From contig NZ_CP045649.1 of NCBI RefSeq assembly GCF_009557055.1, positions 1,525,501 to 1,589,500 of the forward strand: 64,000 bases of DNA, read 5' to 3'. Source of the DNA: Nocardioides sp. dk884. GTDB taxonomy: Bacteria; Actinomycetota; Actinomycetes; Propionibacteriales; Nocardioidaceae. The translations under genes and the position numbers were made by a program. Under the pieces are notes generated by a model. It was not told the origin of the DNA and made no database searches. It worked only from the letters and a program-made list of their open reading frames with translations. This document shows, piece by piece, positions 23,923 to 31,850 of the stretch (positions are counted from its first letter, which is position 1; the number at the start of each line of letters is the position of its first letter).

Positions 23923-24615
23923 TCAGAGCACAGAGAGCGTGTCGCCGCCCCGGATGGTGCCGGGCGTGGCCACGTCGGCGTACACGGCGAGGGACAGGTC
24001 GCGCTCGGCGGCCAGGCGCGGCAGCAGCCGGCCCTCGGCGGTGGCGCCGTCCTGGTCGATGTCGACCATCCGGCACCGCGGGATGCGCTCGACCACCCGC
24101 AGCCGCGCGTCGCCGCAGGCCAGGGTGCGCCCGATCCAGGACTCCTCGACGAACGGCTCCTCGGAGGCGAACACGATGTTCACCCGCAGCCGGCGCGAGT
24201 CGGCCTGCACGCCCCAGTGCTCCTCGCACCAGGCCAGGGTGGCGGTGCCGACGAGGGAGACGGCGCCCCCGTCCTGGTGCGGCGTGCCCGCCTCCGGCAG
24301 CACGCGTACGGGGTCGCCCATCGTGCGGCTGAGCTCCGCGTCGAGGGCGGGGTCGCCGGCCCGCCACCGGCCGCCCGGCCCGACGACCACCACCTCGCCG
24401 GGGCGATTGCCGGCGACGGCGGTGTAGGAGAAGACCTCGTCGCGGCGGCGGAAGCGGTGGCTGCTCTTGCCCGAGGCGAGCCGGCCCTCGCCGTCCACCA
24501 CGGCGTACCCGCGGTCGCCCGCGATGCCGCGAGGGTCGAGCACGGCGCTGTCGAGCTCCTCGCCACCCATCGACTTGACCGGGTAGTGGCGCAGGGACAG
24601 CACGAGGAAGGACAT
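23923..24615 (-). CDS. MOSC domain protein (MOSC N-terminal barrel + MOSC)
   Basis: The 230-residue protein opens with the MOSC N-terminal beta-barrel pattern (LSLRHYPVKSMGGEELDSAVL, then GIAGDRGYAVVD) and ends with the MOSC core (NIVFASEEPFVEESWIGRTL, RVVERIPRCRMVDID). The conserved Cys of the molybdenum-cofactor sulfurase/mARC group is present in P-R-C-R-M. Such proteins bind molybdenum cofactor and act as N-hydroxylated-compound reductases or sulfur carriers. No molybdopterin genes are nearby. It starts behind a leaderless box and lies downstream of a large inverted repeat. Confidence 0.88.
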   Translation of the reverse strand: MSFLVLSLRHYPVKSMGGEELDSAVLDPRGIAGDRGYAVVDGEGRLASGKSSHRFRRRDEVFSYTAVAGNRPGEVVVVGPGGRWRAGDPALDAELSRTMGDPVRVLPEAGTPHQDGGAVSLVGTATLAWCEEHWGVQADSRRLRVNIVFASEEPFVEESWIGRTLACGDARLRVVERIPRCRMVDIDQDGATAEGRLLPRLAAERDLSLAVYADVATPGTIRGGDTLSVL

Positions 24616-24621
24616 CCTCGA

Positions 24622-24627
24622 ACCGTA
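24622..24627 (-). promoter_or_regulatory. Leaderless -10 box (TACGGT) for the MOSC gene
   Basis: TACGGT then 6 nt then ATG at 24615, minus strand. Confidence 0.5.
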
Positions 24628-24675
24628 ACGGGGGACGGCTGTCGGCGGCAGGCCCGCTCGGGGCGGGTCTCGGGT

Positions 24676-24758
24676 GCGCGTAACTGCGCAATTGCGCGGA
24701 AAAGCACCGGTTTCGGCCCGCGGTAGGTGTCAAACCCAGCAATTGCGCAGTTACGCGC
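24676..24758. repeat. Large intergenic inverted repeat (20-bp arms, 43-bp loop)
   Basis: The arms at 24676-24695 and 24739-24758 are perfect 20-bp inverted copies. Each carries the 10-bp palindrome GCGCAATTGC, and the loop holds a smaller GGTTT/AAACC pairing. It lies between the end of pknL and the MOSC promoter. It is more AT-balanced than its surroundings. It could be a bidirectional terminator or a short palindromic mobile element (REP/MITE type); sequence alone does not decide. Confidence 0.85.
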
Positions 24759-24815
24759 GCCACCTCGGCGACCGGCGGGACGACCCGGGGAACACCCGAG
24801 GGGCCCGGGGAACCC

Positions 24816-26879
24816 TCAGACCATCGAGAGCGTGACGGTGCTGCCCTTGGGGGCGAGCTTGCCCGAGCCGGGGCTGATGCTGACGACGTAGCGCAGCCCG
24901 ACGTACAGCGCGCTCTCCTCGAGCTTGACCTCGAAGCCAGCGGCCTCGAGCTTGGCGACCGCCTCCTCGACGCCGGAGCCGCGCAGGCCGCCGGGGATCT
25001 CGACCAGCTCGGGGCCCTTGGAGACGACGAGGGCGACCCGGTCGCCGCGGAACAGGGTGCCCTCGCGCGGGGACTGCGAGATCACGACCCCCTTGGCGAC
25101 GTCGTCGGAGAACTGCTCCTCGACCTCGGCGATCAGGTCGCGCTTGCCCAGCGCCGCCTCGGCGGCGTCGAGCTCCTTGCCCACCCAGTCGCCGACCGGG
25201 ATGGGGCGGCGGCCCTTGCTGACGACGATCTCGACGTTGGCGCCGGGGGCCAGGATCTTGCCGGCGGCGGGCACGGTGCGGATCACCGCGCCCGCGGCGA
25301 TCTTCTCCGACCAGCGCTCGGTGGTGCGCCCGATGCTCGCCTTGATCTCGGTGAGGGCGTCCTCGGCCTTCGCGAGCGGCTTGCCGGTGAGCCGGGGCAG
25401 CTCGTAGCGCTCCGGGCCCAGCGAGACCGTGAGCGTCACCGGGTCGCCGTCGAGGATGCGCTTGCCGGCCCCTGGATCGGTGCTGATCACCTCGCCCTTC
25501 GGGACCGTCTCGGAGTACGCCGGGTCGCCGGGCTCGACGTCGAGGCCCGCGGCCTCCAGACGGTCGGTCGCCGCGGACTCCGACAGGCTGATCACCGCCG
25601 GGACGTGGGTGTAGCGCGCCCAGCCGAACCAGTACGCGCCGCCGCCGACGGCCACGGCCAGCACCAGGGCGAGCACCAGCAGCTTGAGGCCGCGCCGGGA
25701 GCGACGCGGCTGCCGCGGGGAGCCGGCGGGCGCGGCCTGCCTCGGCTCGTCGTCGAGACCGTGCGCGTCGTGGTCCTCGGCCGCGGTCCGCTCGTCGAGC
25801 AGGGGAACCCGCGTGGTCGGGTTGGTCCCGGGCGCGCCGCGCAGCTCGGAGGGGTCCAGCACCGCGAACGGAGCGGTCAGCTCCCCGGTGTCGCCCGACA
25901 GCGTCGGGACCACACGGGTCTGCTCGGCGGCGGGGACCGGGCGCGGGCGCAGGTCGTCGGTGAGGTCGGCGTCCTCGCTGAGCCCGTCGGCGAGCGCCAG
26001 CGCCACCCGGCGCACGTGGTGCAGCAGCACCCCGGCGTCAGCGGGCCGCTGACCCCGGTCGCGTGCGGTGGCGCGGGCGACCAGCGCGTCGACGTACGCC
26101 GGGATGCCGGGCGCCAGCGACGACGGGGCGGGGACGTCCTCGTGGACGTGCTTCCAGGCCACCTGGATCGGGCTCTCGCCCTCGTGCGGCTTGCGCCCGG
26201 TGAGCAGCTCGAAGAGGACCACCCCGGCGGCGTACACGTCGGCGCGCTCGTCGGCGCGGCCCTCCACGACCAGCTCGGGGGCGAGGTAGGACAGGGTGCC
26301 GATCAGCACGCCGCCGGTGGCGGTGTGCTGGGTGTCGGCGCTGACCGCCTTGGCCAGCCCGAAGTCGGCGACCTTGATCCGCCCGTCCTCGGAGATCAGC
26401 ACGTTCTCGGGCTTCACGTCGCGGTGCACCAGCCCGGCGCGGTGGGCGGCGGCCAGCGCGGCGAGGACCGGCTCGAGCAGCGCCAGGGCGCGGGCCGGCG
26501 GCATCGGGCTCTCCCGCGAGATCGTGTCGCGCAGGGTGTGTCCGACCACCATCTCCATGGCCAGGAACACCACGCCGTCGTCGTTGCCCTGGTCGAAGAC
26601 CGCGACGACGTGGGGGTGGCTCAGGCGGGCGGCCGCGTGCGCCTCGCGCACGAAGCGGGCCGCGAACTCCTCGTCGTCACCGAGCCCCGGGTGCATCACC
26701 TTGACCGCGACCGTGCGGTCCAGGCGGGTGTCGGTGGCCTCGTAGACACTGGCCATCCCGCCGCGGGCGATCCGGCGCCCGACGCGGTAGCGACCGTCGA
26801 GGAGGCGACCGGTCAGCGGGTCGGGAGGGGACGCCGCGGACGCGGCGGTGCCCGACTGGGCGTGCCGATCCGTCTGCAC
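24816..26879 (-). CDS. pknL: PASTA-domain Ser/Thr protein kinase (PknL-like)
   Basis: The 687-residue membrane kinase has a Hanks-type domain from about residue 27 (GRYRVGRRIARGGMASVYEA glycine loop, AVKVMH lysine, HRDVKPENVL catalytic loop, ADFGLAKA DFG). A juxtamembrane Pro/Arg-rich linker follows, then one membrane helix near 398-418 (LLVLALVLAVAVGGGAYWFG), and four extracellular PASTA repeats that bind muropeptides or lipid II. GTG at 26879 has GGAGGG 6 nt upstream; a longer start at 26924 would overlap the -10 box. It is divergent from an Rv2175c-like gene, as pknL is in M. tuberculosis, so the PknL assignment rests mainly on context. Confidence 0.92.
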   Translation of the reverse strand: MQTDRHAQSGTAASAASPPDPLTGRLLDGRYRVGRRIARGGMASVYEATDTRLDRTVAVKVMHPGLGDDEEFAARFVREAHAAARLSHPHVVAVFDQGNDDGVVFLAMEMVVGHTLRDTISRESPMPPARALALLEPVLAALAAAHRAGLVHRDVKPENVLISEDGRIKVADFGLAKAVSADTQHTATGGVLIGTLSYLAPELVVEGRADERADVYAAGVVLFELLTGRKPHEGESPIQVAWKHVHEDVPAPSSLAPGIPAYVDALVARATARDRGQRPADAGVLLHHVRRVALALADGLSEDADLTDDLRPRPVPAAEQTRVVPTLSGDTGELTAPFAVLDPSELRGAPGTNPTTRVPLLDERTAAEDHDAHGLDDEPRQAAPAGSPRQPRRSRRGLKLLVLALVLAVAVGGGAYWFGWARYTHVPAVISLSESAATDRLEAAGLDVEPGDPAYSETVPKGEVISTDPGAGKRILDGDPVTLTVSLGPERYELPRLTGKPLAKAEDALTEIKASIGRTTERWSEKIAAGAVIRTVPAAGKILAPGANVEIVVSKGRRPIPVGDWVGKELDAAEAALGKRDLIAEVEEQFSDDVAKGVVISQSPREGTLFRGDRVALVVSKGPELVEIPGGLRGSGVEEAVAKLEAAGFEVKLEESALYVGLRYVVSISPGSGKLAPKGSTVTLSMV

Positions 26880-26922
26880 AGCGACCCTCCTGCGACCGGA
26901 CGGGGAAGGTTCCGGTGCGCCC

Positions 26923-26928
26923 ATCGTA
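26923..26928 (-). promoter_or_regulatory. Putative -10 box (TACGAT) for pknL
   Basis: TACGAT on the minus strand gives a leader of about 37 nt carrying the GGAGGG site. It overlaps the alternative ATG, which argues against that start. Confidence 0.45.
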
Positions 26929-27032
26929 CGGATCCCGCGGCCCCGGCGTCGCGCGTGTCGCCCTCCGGCGTGGCGCAGCGTGGTTTTCGTGGGCGGTTTT
27001 CCTGCTCGGACGGAGGGTGGGACGATGGGCAC

Positions 27033-27407
27033 ATGACCGAACCGCGCCTCGCCGACGCCGACCTCGCCGCGCTCGTCCCCGACTGGATCGACTGGGCCGA
27101 GGCCGCCCGTCGCCTCGGGGTCACGGTGGCCAAGGTCCGCACGATGATCCGCGACCACGAGCTCGCGGCGGCCGTGCCGAGCCCCGGCGCCGGCCAGCAG
27201 ATCCCCGCCGACTTCATCCAGGACGGGCTGCCGGTCAAGGGCCTCGGTGGCCTGCTGACCGTGCTGCACGACGGCCGCTACGACGACCGCGAGTGCATCG
27301 CCTGGCTCTTCACCGAGCAGGACGACCTGCCGGGTCGCCCGATCGACGCGCTGCGGGAGAACCGCGGCTCGGAGGCCAAGCGGCGCGCCCAGGCGATGTC
27401 GCTCTGA
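27033..27407 (+). CDS. Rv2175c-like DNA-binding protein (PknL substrate family)
   Basis: The 124-residue protein has a winged or MerR-like helix-turn-helix near residues 18-50 (WIDWAEAARRLGVTVAKVRT, MIRDHELAA) and a C-terminal domain with GLPVKGLGGLLTVLHDGRYDD and ECIAWLF. It matches M. tuberculosis Rv2175c, a DNA-binding protein phosphorylated by the adjacent PknL at an N-terminal Thr. Here Thr2 is the only Thr at the very N-terminus. Gene pairing with a PASTA kinase is conserved. It likely carries the kinase signal to DNA; target genes are unknown. Confidence 0.88.
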   Translation: MTEPRLADADLAALVPDWIDWAEAARRLGVTVAKVRTMIRDHELAAAVPSPGAGQQIPADFIQDGLPVKGLGGLLTVLHDGRYDDRECIAWLFTEQDDLPGRPIDALRENRGSEAKRRAQAMSL

Positions 27408-27534
27408 GCTGACACCCTCACGTTTGGTCCCCAACGACAGTTCTTTCGGGGTTTGACGTGCCGTTCGTGACCATTCGTCGGGTGTCCGGCGCCTGCGACC
27501 GGGCGCCGCGGCACCCGGTCGAGGTCCGCGGGCC

Positions 27535-28611
27535 TCAGACGGTGCGCTGGGTGGCGGCCGCGGCCAGGTCCTCGAGCACGAGCGTCGCCTCGGGGTCCAG
27601 GCGCGCGCCGCGCAGCGCGTCGACGGCGCGCTCGCAGAGCGCCTCGATGACCTGCTCGAGCTGGGCGGGGGCGCCGGAGCCGGTCATGATCCGCTGCAGC
27701 TCGGCGACCTGCTCGGGGGAGAGGTGGGTGCCGAGCGCACGGTCGAGCACCGCGGCGTCCCCGTCGGGCGCGGCGTCCAGTGCGAGAGCGACCAGCACCG
27801 TGCGCTTGCCCTCCACCAGGTCGTCGCCGGCCGGCTTGCCGGTGACCGCGGGGTCGCCGAAGACGCCGAGCACGTCGTCGCGCAGCTGGAAGGCCTCGCC
27901 GAGCGGCAGCCCGAAGGCGGTGAGCGCCCGCAGCGCCGCCTGGTCGCCGCCGGCCAGCGCGGCGCCGATGTGCAGCGGGCGCTCGATGGAGTACTTGGCC
28001 GACTTGTAGCGCAGCACGGTCATCGCGGTGTCCACGTCGGCGCGGCCGCGCGCCTGCACCGAGACGTCGAGGAACTGTCCGGCGACCACCTCGGAGCGGC
28101 ACAGGTCGAAGACCTCGAGGGCCGGGATCACCCGCTCGAGCGGCAGCCCGCAGCGGCGGATGAGCTCATCGGACCAGGTGAGGAGCAGGTCGCCCAGCAG
28201 GATGGCCGCCGCGGCGCCGTACTGCTCGGGGTCACCGCGCCAGGCCTGCTCGCGGTGCGAGGCCTCGAAGGCGCGGTGCGTCGCCGGACGCCCACGCCGG
28301 GTGTCGGAGGCGTCCATCAGGTCGTCGTGGACCAGCGCGCTCGCGTGCAGGATCTCCAGCGCGGCGCAGGCCCGCAGCAGGGCGGTCTCCTCCGCCTCGT
28401 CGGCCGGGGCGGCGATGGCGCGATAGCCCCAGTAGCAGAACGACGCGCGCAGTCGCTTGCCGCCGGCCACGGAACGACGGGCCTCCTCGATCAGCAGCGC
28501 CGCGTCCGGCCCCAGGGGCGCCAGCCGCTCGGCCTGCTCGTCGATGAACGCGTCCAGCGTGGCCTGCACGCGGTCGCGGAATCCGGGGCCGTCCCATCCG
28601 CTGGCTGTCAC
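27535..28611 (-). CDS. Polyprenyl (geranylgeranyl-type) diphosphate synthase
   Basis: The 358-residue trans-prenyltransferase condenses isopentenyl diphosphate onto an allylic diphosphate. It has the first Asp-rich motif in HDDLMDASDTRRGRP, GDLLLTW, YKSAKYSIERPL and the second Asp-rich motif as LRDDVLGVFGDP. Having DDVLG there, where other families have DDxxD, is usual in actinobacteria. It is the positional counterpart of Mycobacterium idsA2. GTG start at 28611 follows a leaderless box. It is divergent from metF with 74 bp between starts. Product chain length cannot be set from sequence by eye. Confidence 0.92.
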   Translation of the reverse strand: MTASGWDGPGFRDRVQATLDAFIDEQAERLAPLGPDAALLIEEARRSVAGGKRLRASFCYWGYRAIAAPADEAEETALLRACAALEILHASALVHDDLMDASDTRRGRPATHRAFEASHREQAWRGDPEQYGAAAAILLGDLLLTWSDELIRRCGLPLERVIPALEVFDLCRSEVVAGQFLDVSVQARGRADVDTAMTVLRYKSAKYSIERPLHIGAALAGGDQAALRALTAFGLPLGEAFQLRDDVLGVFGDPAVTGKPAGDDLVEGKRTVLVALALDAAPDGDAAVLDRALGTHLSPEQVAELQRIMTGSGAPAQLEQVIEALCERAVDALRGARLDPEATLVLEDLAAAATQRTV

Positions 28612-28618
28612 GGACAGG

Positions 28619-28624
28619 AGGCTA
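28619..28624 (-). promoter_or_regulatory. Leaderless -10 box (TAGCCT) for the prenyl synthase
   Basis: TAGCCT then 7 nt then GTG at 28611, minus strand. Confidence 0.5.
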
Positions 28625-28673
28625 GCGGCCGACCCGCCGATGGACGGGCGCGGGGCTCGCCCGGCGCGGAACT

Positions 28674-28679
28674 TAGACT
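28674..28679 (+). promoter_or_regulatory. Leaderless -10 box (TAGACT) for metF
   Basis: TAGACT then 6 nt then ATG at 28686; no ribosome-binding site between. Confidence 0.6.
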
Positions 28680-28685
28680 TCGGGC

Positions 28686-29576
28686 ATGGCAGAGGACCGG
28701 ATTGCGAGCATCGCCCAGCTCGTGCGCGACGGCGGACGCTCGTTCTCCTTCGAGTTCTTCCCCCCGAAGGACGAGGCCGGCGAGGAGCAGCTGTGGCGCG
28801 CGATCAGCGCCCTGGAGCCCTACCGGCCGACGTTCGTCTCCGTGACGTACGGCGCCGGCGGCTCCAGCCGCGACACCACCGTGCGGGTGACGAGTCGCAT
28901 CGCGCGCGAGACGACGATGACGCCGATGGCGCACCTGACCTGTGTCGGCCACACGCGCGTGGAGCTCGAGGGGATCCTCGACAGCTACGCCGAGGCCGGC
29001 ATCCACAACGTGATGGCGCTGCGCGGCGACCCCGCCGACGGCCCGCGCGCCCCGTGGCAGGCGACGCCGGGCGGGCTCACCTACGCCACCGAGCTGGTCG
29101 AGCTGGCCCGCGCGCGCGGCGACTTCACTGTCGGCGTGGCGGCCTTCCCCGAGGGCCACCCGACCGCCGAGTCGCTCGATCACGACGCCGACGTGCTGGT
29201 GGCCAAGGCCCGGGCCGGTGCGGAGTTCGCCGTCACCCAGATGTTCTTCCGTGCCTCGGACTACTTCGCACTGGTCGACCGGGTGCGGGCTCGCGGCATC
29301 GACATCCCGGTGCTGCCCGGCATCATGCCGATCCTCAACCTCAACGCGATCCGCCGCCAGGGCGAGCTGATCGGCTGCGACGTGCCGGCCGACATCGTGG
29401 CCCGCATCTCCGCCCACGACGGCGACCCGGCCGCGGTGCGCGCCGAGGGCATCGCACTGGCCGCGGAGCTGTGCGAGGAGCTGCTCGCCGGCGGCGCGCC
29501 CGGTCTGCACTTCTACACGCTGAACCGCTCCAAGGCGACGCTGGAGATCTTCGCCGCGCTCAACATGAGCGTCTGA
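28686..29576 (+). CDS. metF: 5,10-methylenetetrahydrofolate reductase
   Basis: The 296-residue flavoprotein makes 5-methyl-THF for methionine synthesis. It has FSFEFFPPKDEAGEEQ (active-site Glu), FVSVTYGAGGSSRDTT, MAHLTCVGH, NVMALRGDPADG (FAD), AAFPEGHPTAES, FAVTQMFFRAS, PVLPGIMPILN and LHFYTLNRS. These are all conserved MetF blocks at normal length. No SAM or cobalamin riboswitch can be present, because the message is predicted to start at the ATG. Confidence 0.95.
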   Translation: MAEDRIASIAQLVRDGGRSFSFEFFPPKDEAGEEQLWRAISALEPYRPTFVSVTYGAGGSSRDTTVRVTSRIARETTMTPMAHLTCVGHTRVELEGILDSYAEAGIHNVMALRGDPADGPRAPWQATPGGLTYATELVELARARGDFTVGVAAFPEGHPTAESLDHDADVLVAKARAGAEFAVTQMFFRASDYFALVDRVRARGIDIPVLPGIMPILNLNAIRRQGELIGCDVPADIVARISAHDGDPAAVRAEGIALAAELCEELLAGGAPGLHFYTLNRSKATLEIFAALNMSV

Positions 29577-29597
29577 CCCACCGCGGCGCTGCCGCCC

Positions 29598-30914
29598 TCA
29601 GGCGGGCCCGACGACCTGGGCGACCAGGGCCGCCGAGAGCCCGACGTACGGGATCCCGCTGCCGGGCGTCGCGTGCGCGCCGGCGGCGAGTACGCCGGGG
29701 ACCGGCGTGTGCGGGCCGAGGCGGCGGCGCACCGTGCGCCGGCCCTGCCACTGCACCCCCAGCGGGGACCCGCCCCAGTGCGCGACCAGGTCGCGGGGGC
29801 TGCGATCGACGCGGGTGAGCAGCCCGGGGCGCAGGTCGACGCCCTGGCGGGCCAGGGCGAGCAGGATGTCCTCGGCGAGCCGGCCGCGCCCGTGGACGGT
29901 CACCGCGCGGGCGCCGTCCGGGGCGGTGCCCCCCGGCCGGAGGACCAGCATCGGGTCGCCGTGGACGATGAGGTCGTGGGGCCCCTCGGGCAGCCCGGCG
30001 GCCGCGGCGGCCTCGGAGTCGATGCCCACGTGGCACACCACCGGCGGGATGGCCGGCGTCGTACGCGCGACGTAGGACGCCAGCGCCGGCAGCCGGCGCG
30101 GGTCGATCGCGCACACGACGACGTCGGCGTCGACCTCCCCGGCGCTGGTCGCGACGGCGACCGCGCGTCCGCCGCGCACGACGACGTCGGTGACGGTGAC
30201 CCCGGTGCGCACGTCCACGCGGCGGGTGGCCAGCCGGGCGGTCAGCGCCTGCGCGAGGGCATCGGCGCCGCCGGCGAAGGACCAGGCGCCGAAGCGCTGC
30301 TCGACGTAGGAGTGCACGCCCGCCCAGGACGGGACGTCGCGCGGGTCGTGGCCGTCCGCGACGAACGGGTGCGCGGCCACCAGCCGCAGCCGCGGGTCGC
30401 GCAGGGTGCGGGCGAGACGGCGGCGCAGCGACTCGCGGCGATCGAGGATCGCGGCCAGCTCGCGGGGGAGCGCGGCCGGGTCCCAGGGGACCTCCAGGTA
30501 GTGGCGGCGCAGCACCTCCCACTCCTCGGCGTACGACGCGACGTGGTCGACCCAGGCCTGCCCGAGGCCGGGGGCGAGCTCGTCCACCGCGCGCAGCTGC
30601 CCGGCGCGGGAGGACGGGAGCCGCAGTGTGGTGCCGTCCTCGAAGCGGTGCTCGCGCACCAGGTCGGTCGCGACCAGCTCGAGCTCGCGCTCCAAGGGGC
30701 GCCCGCTCTTGCGGAACAGGTCGCGCAGCACGGCCGGGAGCAGCGTGGTCGAGGGACCGGCGTCCCAGGAGAACCCGTCCTCGGAGACCGCGACCAGCGC
30801 GCCGCCGAGGCGGTCCCCGCGCTCGAGCAGCGTGACGTCGTGGCCGAGCTTGGCGAGGCGCGCCGAGGTCGCCGCGCCGCCCAGACCGCCTCCGACCACC
30901 ACGACCCGCGCCAT
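29598..30914 (-). CDS. Phytoene-desaturase-like FAD oxidoreductase (CrtI family)
   Basis: The 438-residue protein has an N-terminal FAD Rossmann motif (VVVVGGGLGGAATSARLAKL) with an acidic strand end (VTLLERGDRLGG), and a C-terminal FAD-binding block (VLAAGAHATPGSGIPYVGLS). Both are typical of CrtI/phytoene desaturase and the related carotenoid oxidases. Other carotenoid genes are not in the window except a prenyl synthase 1 kb away on the same strand, separated by metF. Substrate could be a carotenoid or another isoprenoid, which is inference. It starts behind a leaderless box. Confidence 0.87.
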   Translation of the reverse strand: MARVVVVGGGLGGAATSARLAKLGHDVTLLERGDRLGGALVAVSEDGFSWDAGPSTTLLPAVLRDLFRKSGRPLERELELVATDLVREHRFEDGTTLRLPSSRAGQLRAVDELAPGLGQAWVDHVASYAEEWEVLRRHYLEVPWDPAALPRELAAILDRRESLRRRLARTLRDPRLRLVAAHPFVADGHDPRDVPSWAGVHSYVEQRFGAWSFAGGADALAQALTARLATRRVDVRTGVTVTDVVVRGGRAVAVATSAGEVDADVVVCAIDPRRLPALASYVARTTPAIPPVVCHVGIDSEAAAAAGLPEGPHDLIVHGDPMLVLRPGGTAPDGARAVTVHGRGRLAEDILLALARQGVDLRPGLLTRVDRSPRDLVAHWGGSPLGVQWQGRRTVRRRLGPHTPVPGVLAAGAHATPGSGIPYVGLSAALVAQVVGPA

Positions 30915-30921
30915 GGCGCGA

Positions 30922-30927
30922 AGACTA
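30922..30927 (-). promoter_or_regulatory. Leaderless -10 box (TAGTCT) for the CrtI-like gene
   Basis: TAGTCT then 7 nt then ATG at 30914. It falls in the end of the upstream ArsC-like gene. Confidence 0.45.
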
Positions 30928-31308
30928 GGACACCGGTGCGGACCCCGGACGCCCCAGGGCGACCGCGCGGGCCAGGGTCTCCCCGTCGCGGGCCACGAGC
31001 GTGGTGCCGTCGTCGGCGGTCACGATCGGGCGCTGGATGGCGCGCGGGTTCGCCGCCAGCGCGGCCAGCCACTCGGCGCGGGCCTGGGGCGTGCGCGGCA
31101 GGTCGATGCCGGCCTCGCGGGTCTCCCGGGGGCGCGCGACGTCCCAGGGTTCGAGCCCGAGCCGGTCGACCACGGCCCCGAGCTCCTTGGCCGTGGGCGG
31201 GTCGTCGAGGTAGCGGCGCACCGTGTGCTCGACCCCCGCCTCCTCCAGCGCGCGCTGCGCGGTGCGGCACTTCGAGCAGGCGGGGTTGATCCAGATCTCC
31301 ATGCTCAC
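30925..31308 (-). CDS. ArsC/Spx-family glutaredoxin-like protein
   Basis: The 127-residue protein has a thioredoxin fold beginning MEIWINPACSKCRTAQRALE. The C-x-x-C motif (CSKC) sits at the start of helix 1, followed by RRYLDDPPT and NPRAIQRPIV, which is the RP cis-proline region. ArsC-type arsenate reductases and YfjI/Spx-like reductases share this fold; lack of an ars operon makes arsenate reduction uncertain. It starts 4 nt after the YbaK-like gene ends, so the two are an operon. Confidence 0.85.
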   Translation of the reverse strand: MSMEIWINPACSKCRTAQRALEEAGVEHTVRRYLDDPPTAKELGAVVDRLGLEPWDVARPRETREAGIDLPRTPQARAEWLAALAANPRAIQRPIVTADDGTTLVARDGETLARAVALGRPGSAPVS

Positions 31309-31312
31309 GTGC

Positions 31313-31795
31313 TCACTCCATCTCCAGCTCGCGGGCGCCGGTCAGCGCGCGCAGCTCGTCGTACGTCGTGGAGAACACCGCGGAGGGGTGGCCCGCGGCG
31401 GCCCAGACGACCTCGTGGCGGCGCAGCCACGGGTCGAGCCAGGTCGGGACCGGCGCCGGGTGGCCGAGGGGCGAGACCCCGCCGATGACCTGGCCGGTGT
31501 GCTCACGGACCTGCTCGGGGCTGGCACGCCGCAGCCGCTTCACGCCGAGCCGCTCGGCCACCGCCACCGTGTCGACCCGGTGCGCGCCGGAGGTGAGCAG
31601 CAGCACGGGGGACCCGTCGGCGTCGAAGAGCAGGCTGTTGGCGATCGCGCCCACCTCGCAGCCGAGTGCCTCCGCGGCGAGTGCGGCGGTGTGGACGGAG
31701 TCCGGCAGAATGACCACCTGACCGGCTCCGCCGCGGCGGGTGTGCTCCGCCCGGAACCTCACGACCGAGGGGTGCTCCACGTTCATGGGGCTCAT
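31313..31795 (-). CDS. YbaK/EbsC-type aminoacyl-tRNA deacylase
   Basis: The 160-residue protein has the YbaK/ProX editing fold: AEALGCEVGAIANSLLFDAD, VLLLTSGAHRVDT (with conserved Gly/His region), KRLRRASPEQVREHTGQVIGGVSPLG, and the C-terminal DPWLRRHEVVWAAAG. The catalytic Lys region of YbaK is at V-K-R-L-R. It should hydrolyse mischarged tRNA, such as Cys-tRNAPro or Ala-tRNAPro. It leads an operon with the ArsC-like gene. ATG at 31795 is supported by the leaderless box; an ATG three codons on is possible. Confidence 0.88.
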   Translation of the reverse strand: MSPMNVEHPSVVRFRAEHTRRGGAGQVVILPDSVHTAALAAEALGCEVGAIANSLLFDADGSPVLLLTSGAHRVDTVAVAERLGVKRLRRASPEQVREHTGQVIGGVSPLGHPAPVPTWLDPWLRRHEVVWAAAGHPSAVFSTTYDELRALTGARELEME

Positions 31796-31801
31796 GGGGA
31801 A

Positions 31802-31807
31802 ACCCTA
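31802..31807 (-). promoter_or_regulatory. Leaderless -10 box (TAGGGT) for the YbaK-like gene
   Basis: TAGGGT then 6 nt then ATG at 31795, minus strand. Confidence 0.55.
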
Positions 31808-31850
31808 GCCAGCGCGCGGACCGGCGCCGGGGACGACCTACGGAGGATGC

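Noticed and set aside
26879..26924. Longer pknL starting at the ATG at 26924 (M-G-A-P-E-P-S-P)
   Set aside because: That ATG overlaps the TACGAT -10 candidate and lacks a ribosome-binding site, whereas GTG 26879 has GGAGGG at good distance.
27408..27534. Terminator between the Rv2175c-like and prenyl synthase genes
   Set aside because: Short complementary words are present but no stem of convincing length.
28612..28685. SAM or B12 riboswitch before metF
   Set aside because: The gap is only 74 bp and the -10 box is 6 nt from the ATG, leaving no leader RNA.
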